64,000 nt of DNA from CBDBJQ01 sp965206405. Its GTDB lineage: Bacteria; Pseudomonadota; Alphaproteobacteria; UBA8366. The DNA lies in contig CBDBJQ010000006.1 of NCBI GenBank assembly GCA_965206405.1, positions 1,922,001 to 1,986,000 on the forward strand. The letters are read 5' to 3'. A program made the translations under genes and the position numbers. The notes below the pieces were generated by a model, which made no database searches, was not told the DNA's origin, and saw only the letters and a list, made by a program, of their open reading frames with translations. This document shows positions 61,308 to 64,000 of the stretch, one piece after another (the stretch's first letter is position 1; every line of letters starts with the position of its first letter).

Positions 61308-62221
61308 GACGACAAATATTGCCGCTTCGGTACGCGCGCGGCTTCAAAACATCGCCAAGACAAAGCAGGCGAATTTCCAGCGCATGCTGACGCGCTACGC
61401 GCTGGAAAGGCTTCTCTTCCGCCTGAGCGTCTCGCCTCACAAGGACCGCTTCGTTCTGAAAGGCGCCATGCTTTATGCCGCTTGGCTCGAAGACCCTTTC
61501 CGAACGACGCTCGACCTGGGTCTTCTCTCCTTCGGCGAGCGCGAAGCCGAGCGCCTTGTTGGAATCTTCCGGGACATTTGCGTTCAGACGGTTGAGGAAG
61601 ACGGGTTGAGTTTCAATGCTGAGCACATTGCCGCGGAGCCTATTCGCGACGATCAAACCTATGGAGGCGTTCGGTTGAGAACATCGGCGCGCCTTGGCAC
61701 CGCCGTCATTCCGATCCAGATCGACATCGGTTTTGGCGATGCCGTGACGTCTGGCCCGACGGAGCTCGAATATCCGGTTCTTCTCGACCAGCCGGCGCCA
61801 AAGCTCAACGCCTATCCGCGTGAAACGGTGGCCGCCGAGAAGTTCGAGGCCGTAGGTGGCGCTCGACTTGGCGAACAGCCGCATGAAAGACTTCTACGAC
61901 CTCCTTGCGATGTCGCGGCTCTTCACCTTCGAAGGCGCGGTCCTCGCGGCGGCCATACGCGCCACATTCGAAAGGCGCGCGACGCCGGTCCCACTCGAAC
62001 GTCCGCCCTCGTTGACCGGCGCCTTCTCAGACGATCCACAAAAGTCGCAGCAATGGCGATCCTTCCTCGCCCGCGAGCCGCTGCTGATCGATGAAACGAA
62101 TTTGCCGACGGTCATTCGCGAGATCGGTGATTTCATAATGCCGGCAGCTCAAGGGGCCATCGACGGCGGCCATATGCCTGGTCGTTGGTCTCCAGATACC
62201 GGCTGGAGATCCGCCGCATGA
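61297..62221 (+). pseudogene. abiEii: AbiEii toxin gene, frameshifted and with altered active site
   Basis: The type IV abortive-infection toxin is a nucleotidyltransferase. The first part runs MARKTTNIAASVRARLQNIA to EKFEAV (about 185 residues); an extra base near 61852-61856 shifts the frame, and the second part resumes as VALDLANSRMKDFYDLLAMS and ends with a normal tail at 62221. The active-site motif reads TTLDLGLLSFG; family members have DLDLL, so D73 is kept but the second aspartate is replaced by G75 (a single-base change). Two independent lesions mean a nonfunctional toxin. Confidence 0.82.
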
Positions 62222-62343
62222 CAGAGGTCAGCCGCGACGCCATCTTCATCAGCCACGCCAATCCGGAGGACAATGTGTTCACCGTCTGGCTCGGGGCACG
62301 ACTGACTGCGGCCGGCTACGAAGTGTGGGCGGACGCGCTTTGA
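62218..62343 (+). pseudogene. Truncated TIR-domain protein
   Basis: The 41-residue frame MTEVSRDAIFISHANPEDNV... ends GARLTAAGYEVWADAL and is the first two elements of a TIR domain (FISHxxxD then VWxD). It starts with ATGA overlap on abiEii, as in an intact abiEi-abiEii-TIR operon. The stop codon is where the IS256 remnant begins, so insertion removed the rest. Confidence 0.75.
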
Positions 62344-62876
62344 GGTCCACTGGCGCGCGGTATGTGCGGACCACGTTCATTGTACCGGATGGTCGCGCTG
62401 GTCTGAAAGCGGCGTGGCGCGCAGTGCTGGGGGCGGCCACGTGGCAGCCACTGCCAGTTCCATTTGGCCCAGAACGCCGTGCACCACACCCCAAACAGGG
62501 ACATTAAAACCGCATTGGGAAACAGCTGCGAGCAGTTTGGGGCGCGGCTTCGTTGCAAACCGCGCAGACCGATCTGGACGCCCTCGTGGCCAACTATCGC
62601 GAGAAGCATGCGGACTTCGCCGACTGGCTGGAAAACAACATCCCCGAGGGGATGGCTGTCTTCGCCTTGCCAGAGGCGCACCGCAAGCGCATGCGCATAT
62701 CAAACGGTATCGAACGGCCAATACAACAGGAATTCAAACCGCGCACTTCAAAGGTCAGGGTATTCCCAAACGTCGACTCTTTGGAGCGCCTCTCTACCGC
62801 AATGCTCGTCGAGATCGACGAAAAATAGGAAACCGCAACCAAAGCATATATCAAATGGGAGGGACTCGGTGAATGA
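62344..62876 (+). mobile_element. IS256-family transposase remnant
   Basis: Three frames hold consecutive parts of the C-terminal half of an IS256 transposase: VPDGRAGLKAAWRAVLGAATWQ, then LAQNA-like MAQNAVHHTPNRDIKTAL, then WLENNIPEGMAVFALPEAHR, RISNGIERPIQQEF and VFPNVDSLERLSTAMLVEID. An in-frame TAG at 62826 interrupts the end (ETATKAYIKWEGLGE). At least two frameshifts and no catalytic N-terminal half are left. Terminal inverted repeats were not found by eye. Confidence 0.78.
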
Positions 62877-62978
62877 TGCCTTCACGGCAATTGCCAGACA
62901 TCAGGTTGCGCAATCCGGTTTTCCCGGCGATACAATCTATCCCGGTGATACGACCTAGTAGCATGACGGAAGGGCGAC

Positions 62979-63770
62979 ATGACCGAACTAGCGAACGAAC
63001 CGGAAATCCTGCGTAGCGACGTAGACGGAATTTGCACCCTGACCCTTAACCGGCCGAAAGCCCGAAACGCGCTTTCCGTTGCGATGATCGGGCAGCTCCA
63101 GGCCCAGATCGACGCGATCCGGGAAAACTCCGCGATCCGGGCCGTCATCATTACGGGCAGCGGGCCCGCCTTTTGCGCCGGCCACGACATGAGCGAACTT
63201 GTCGCCAACCCGACGCGGGCGTTCTATGACGAGATCTTCTCGACCAGCGGGAAAATGATGAAGGCGCTGATCGGGCTGCCCCAGCCGGTGATCGCCAAGA
63301 TCCACGGCATCGCCACCGCAGCGGGATGCCAGCTCGTCGCCACCTGCGATCTGGCGGTCGCCTCCACGGAAGCCAAGTTCGCAACACCCGGCGTCCATCT
63401 CGGCCTCTTCTGCTCGACGCCGATGGTGCCGCTGAGCCGGAATGTCGGTCGCAAGGCGGCGATGGAGATGCTCCTGCTCGGCGAGATGGTCCCGGCCGAG
63501 CGCGCCGTCGACATCGGTCTCATCAATCGCGCGGTCCCGGCGGACGCACTCGATGCGGAGGTCGAGCAGATCGCCCGGCAGCTGGCCAGTAAATCCACCC
63601 TTACCCTGAAAATCGGCAAGGAGGCCTTCTACAAGCAGTTGGAGAAGGACATCGACGAGGCCTACGCCTATGCCTCAGAGGTGATGGCGACCAACATGAC
63701 GGCCCGGGACGCCGAGGAAGGCGTGTCAGCATTCATGGAGAAGAGGGAGCCGGTCTGGCGAAACGAATAG
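62979..63770 (+). CDS. Enoyl-CoA hydratase/isomerase family protein
   Basis: This is a 263-residue crotonase-fold enzyme. Blocks ICTLTLNRPKARNALSVAMI, VIITGSGPAFCAGHDMSEL and VIAKIHGIATAAGCQLVATCDL are hallmarks; the oxyanion hole and a glutamate-poor active site suggest hydratase or isomerase activity of unknown substrate. GGAAGGG precedes the ATG at 62979. It marks the right edge of the defence island. Confidence 0.92.
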   Translation: MTELANEPEILRSDVDGICTLTLNRPKARNALSVAMIGQLQAQIDAIRENSAIRAVIITGSGPAFCAGHDMSELVANPTRAFYDEIFSTSGKMMKALIGLPQPVIAKIHGIATAAGCQLVATCDLAVASTEAKFATPGVHLGLFCSTPMVPLSRNVGRKAAMEMLLLGEMVPAERAVDIGLINRAVPADALDAEVEQIARQLASKSTLTLKIGKEAFYKQLEKDIDEAYAYASEVMATNMTARDAEEGVSAFMEKREPVWRNE

Positions 63771-63772
63771 CT

Positions 63773-63816
63773 GCCAGCGCAAGCGGCCAGAACCGCCAGC
63801 GCAAGCGGCCGGAACC
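63773..63816. repeat. 22-bp tandem duplication after the enoyl-CoA hydratase stop
   Basis: GCCAGCGCAAGCGGCCAGAA plus CC at 63773-63794 is repeated at 63795-63816 with one mismatch. It begins 3 bp after the TAG stop. Confidence 0.92.
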
Positions 63817-63855
63817 GCCGGCATGGCGGCAGAGAGAACGCGACCGGGGGCCGAC

Positions 63856-64000
63856 GTGAACCACGACAGCTACGATGACGACTATATACGGGGAATACTC
63901 GACCAGGTGAAAACCATCGCCATGGTTGGCGCGAGCGCCAACTGGAAGCGACCGAGCTACTTCGCCATGAAGTATCTTCAGAAAAAGGGTTTTCGGGTCA
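63856..64000 (+). CDS. CoA-binding domain protein, partial at window end
   Basis: The frame starts at GTG 63856 with NHDSYDDDYIRGILDQVKTI and AMVGASANWKRPSYFAMKYL, the opening of YccU-like CoA-binding proteins. The glycine-rich loop GAS is visible, and the rest lies outside the window. It may share a transcript with the enoyl-CoA hydratase. Confidence 0.8.
   Translation, partial: MNHDSYDDDYIRGILDQVKTIAMVGASANWKRPSYFAMKYLQKKGFRV

Noticed and set aside
62316..62681. A 121-codon minus-strand frame in the defence island
   Set aside because: It is antisense to IS256 transposase pieces identifiable on the plus strand.

Overview
The window is high-G+C bacterial chromosome that reads as an alphaproteobacterium, probably Rhodospirillales-like. 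The support is lineage-typical neighbourhoods: a DUF177 gene beside a cytochrome-bc1 chaperone gene, a hisG-hisD-UPF0262-phosphatase-maf-rng-yacG-tRNA-Phe block, murA followed by DUF2948, SoeABC, and many Liv and TRAP uptake systems. The order is inferred; no rRNA or taxonomic marker was tested.

Layout. 1-6.0 kb (minus): guaA (C-terminus outside the window) behind soeABC, a cytoplasm-facing membrane sulfite dehydrogenase. 6.4-12.8 kb (plus): a benzoate-CoA-ligase-like enzyme, a remnant of an Lrp/AsnC-domain gene and a complete Liv ABC transporter. 12.9-16.9 kb: DUF177, CBP3-like chaperone, BamE-like lipoprotein and H+-pyrophosphatase. 17.1-21.7 kb (minus): a second complete Liv system. 21.9-27.6 kb: tRNA-Phe, yacG, rng, maf, a tyrosine phosphatase, UPF0262, hisD and hisG. 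27.7-38.0 kb: a catabolic block with a TauD-like dioxygenase, a TRAP transporter, HyuA/HyuB, a cyclase-family hydrolase and an LDH2-type oxidoreductase. 38.0-42.8 kb: tRNA-Thr, an MFS exporter, murA, DUF2948 and an EamA exporter. 42.9-48.3 kb (minus): otsB, a GH15 hydrolase, otsA and an enolase-superfamily gene. 48.4-57.0 kb: oxidoreductases, acyl-CoA enzymes, a ComA-family protein, a fluoroacetate-dehalogenase-like hydrolase, a thioesterase and RidA. 57.0-58.9 kb: an ExbB/MotA-like three-gene cassette. 58.9-62.9 kb: a decayed defence island holding type I restriction fragments, HepT/MntA, AbiEi/AbiEii, a TIR fragment and an IS256 remnant. 63.0-64.0 kb: enoyl-CoA hydratase and a partial CoA-binding protein.

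Two things stand out. First, short tandem repeats (units of 15, 17, 18, 19, 22, 23 and 66 bp) sit almost only at gene boundaries. They often overlap the start or stop codon, and they extend the N-terminus of MurA and the C-terminus of trehalose-6-phosphate synthase. Second, at 57.0-58.9 kb an ExbB/MotA-like channel is followed by a protein whose ExbD-like membrane anchor carries a beta-sandwich-like domain, and then by a membrane protein of unknown family with a proline-rich tail. This looks like an undescribed proton-driven envelope machine.

Metabolic theme: many uptake systems for organic acids and amides, CoA-thioester catabolism, and several links to organosulfur compounds (SoeABC, the TauD-like enzyme, the ComA-like enzyme). 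All functions are read from sequence by eye; no database search was run.
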